A stretch of DNA of 64,000 nt from JAWKVD01 sp041398225. GTDB lineage: Bacteria; Pseudomonadota; Alphaproteobacteria; Caulobacterales; Hyphomonadaceae. The notes below the pieces were generated by a model. The model was not told where the DNA came from. It was given only the letters and a program-made list of their open reading frames with translations, and made no database searches. The position numbers and the translations under genes were made by a program. Location of the stretch: the NCBI GenBank assembly GCA_041398225.1, contig JAWKVD010000008.1, positions 95,906 through 159,905 of the forward strand, written 5' to 3'. This document shows, one piece after another, positions 62,960 to 64,000 of the stretch. Positions within the stretch are counted from its first letter, which is position 1. Every line of letters starts with the position of its first letter.

Positions 62960-64000
62960 ATGGCCAGCATCAACAAACAGACGCCCGCGCGCACCCATGA
63001 GGGGGCGAAGGGACGCGCCTTCACGCCCGAGCAGCAACTGCGCCGGGCGCTGATGACGTGCATGCTGTGGGAGGACCAGTTCTATGAGGACGGGGTGTCG
63101 ATCGCCGAGCGCATCGCGGACCTCGTTCCCCAGGTCGCGCCCGAGGCGGCGGCGGCGATGGCGATCGAGGCGCGCGAAGACATGAAGCTGCGCCACGCGC
63201 CTTTGCTGCTGGTGCGCGAGATGGCGCGCCATGACGGTCATAAGGCGCTGGTCGCGGACACGCTCGCGCGCGTCATCCAGCGTCCCGACGAGATGACCGA
63301 ATTCCTGGCTATCTACTGGGCGAACATGCTGGGGCCTTTGCAGCAGCGCAAGAAACGCGCGGTGTCGGCGCAGGTGAAGAAGGGTCTCGCGCGGGCGTTC
63401 GCCAAGTTCGACGCCTACCAGCTCGCCAAATACGATCGCGACGGCGCGGTGCGTCTGCGCGACGTGCTGTTCCTCGTCCACGCCAAGCCCCGGGACGCCG
63501 AGCAGGAGAAGATCTGGAAGCAGCTTGTCGACGGCACGCTGGCCTCTCCCGACACCTGGGAGGTGTCGCTGTCCTCGGGCGCGGACAAGAAGGCGACGTT
63601 CGAGCGTCTGATCGCCGAGAAGAAGCTCGGCGCGCTGGCGCTCTTGCGCAATCTTCGCGGCATGCTGCACGCCGGCGTGACCAGGAAGACCGTCGGCAAG
63701 GCGCTGGAGGAGATGCGAGTCGATCGCGTTCTGCCCTACCGCTTCATCGCGGCGGCGCATTACGCGCCCGACCTCGAAGCCGAGCTGGAGCACGCGATGT
63801 TCCGCTCGATCGAGGGCCATGCCCGTCTGCCCGGCAAGACGCGCCTGCTCGTCGACGTTTCGATGTCGATGGACTGGGCGATGTCGGCCCGTTCGGAGAT
63901 GCGCCGCATCGACGCCGCCATCGGTCTCGCCGTTCTGGCGCGCGAGATCTGCGAGGAGGTCGAGATCTTCACCTTCTCCAACGCGGTGAAGAAGGTTCCC
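62960..64000 (+). CDS. rsr: TROVE/vWA-domain protein, bacterial Ro60 orthologue Rsr (3' partial)
   Basis: 347 codons to the window edge, no stop. N-terminal TROVE (Ro) HEAT-repeat ring, about residues 15-280 (RRALMTCMLWEDQFYEDG, LRHAPLLLVREMARH, NLRGMLHAGVT), then the start of a von Willebrand A domain with the MIDAS motif DVSMS (about 298-302). Full Ro60 orthologues are about 510-540 aa, so roughly a third is missing. Ro proteins bind Y RNAs outside the ring and misfolded RNA ends in it; bacterial Rsr works with PNPase in RNA decay and rRNA processing. Ribosome-binding site AGAGGGG. The Y RNA array is directly upstream. Confidence 0.93.
   Translation, partial: MASINKQTPARTHEGAKGRAFTPEQQLRRALMTCMLWEDQFYEDGVSIAERIADLVPQVAPEAAAAMAIEAREDMKLRHAPLLLVREMARHDGHKALVADTLARVIQRPDEMTEFLAIYWANMLGPLQQRKKRAVSAQVKKGLARAFAKFDAYQLAKYDRDGAVRLRDVLFLVHAKPRDAEQEKIWKQLVDGTLASPDTWEVSLSSGADKKATFERLIAEKKLGALALLRNLRGMLHAGVTRKTVGKALEEMRVDRVLPYRFIAAAHYAPDLEAELEHAMFRSIEGHARLPGKTRLLVDVSMSMDWAMSARSEMRRIDAAIGLAVLAREICEEVEIFTFSNAVKKVP

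Noticed and set aside
62343..63820. Long minus-strand frames across the Y RNA region and rsr, containing AGFEPAT-like peptides
   Set aside because: AGFEPA/RAGFEPAT is the reverse translation of the T-arm GGTTCGAATCC and is a common false protein. These frames are antisense to RNA genes and to rsr.

Overview
The window is a high-GC, gene-dense chromosomal segment of an alphaproteobacterium. The order of the shape operon (mreBCD-mrdA-rodA), the mdh/zapE pair followed by sucC-sucD-sucA-sucB-lpdA, the sulfite-reduction operon with DUF2849 and DUF934 partners, and frequent GTGA/ATGA start-stop overlaps fit the Caulobacterales/Maricaulales/Hyphomonadaceae side of the class. This placement is inferred from gene content and was not tested by alignment.

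Layout. 1-4.9 kb: end of a TVP38/VTT membrane protein, leuA behind a probable leucine attenuator with a leaderless leader peptide, a periplasmic TPR protein, two VOC proteins divergent from soxR. 5.2-7 kb: EVE-domain protein and an MFS exporter. 7.4-13.2 kb: rod-shape/elongasome operon. 13.2-19 kb: pip, a lipoprotein, DUF423, and a four-gene Mla/MCE lipid-transport operon. 19-22.7 kb: a polarity-type coiled-coil membrane protein, an Hpt protein and a LysR regulator. 22.9-27.6 kb: siroheme/sulfite-reduction operon. 27.9-37.4 kb: accessory genes, including a self-regulated ArsR operon, RmlD, an SDR/MaoC pair and a TrkH/KtrB channel. 37.6-45.4 kb: mdh, esterase, zapE, receiver protein, acyltransferase, creD, membrane-anchored TAXI protein. 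45.4-50.6 kb: LytTR membrane regulator, DUF2141, carotenoid oxygenase, a frameshifted DUF2306 gene, MFS. 50.7-60.6 kb: sucC, a His/Gly-rich cytochrome c'-like protein, sucD, sucA, a two-lipoyl-domain sucB, a small membrane protein, lpdA. 60.9-61.7 kb: NnrU/MddA-like methyltransferase.

The most unusual region is 62.1-64.0 kb. An array of four non-coding RNA genes shares a closing stem with a bulged U, a 5' motif GGUGGUGAAG and a 3' motif GUUCCCC. Three of them carry a circularly permuted tRNA-like domain: T arm, then a closed acceptor-like hairpin, then D arm. The array lies directly upstream of a TROVE/vWA gene, the bacterial Ro60 orthologue Rsr, which runs off the window. These are bacterial Y RNAs. 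The first copy keeps the Ro-type stem but has no tRNA mimic.

Other regulatory signals include overlapping divergent soxR/VOC promoters with 19-bp spacers, an ArsR palindrome that also covers the ribosome-binding site, and several strong intrinsic terminators. Three loci look frame-disturbed or have odd starts: pip (compensating indels), the DUF2306 gene (G-run frameshift) and the acyltransferase at 41.5 kb (CTG start).
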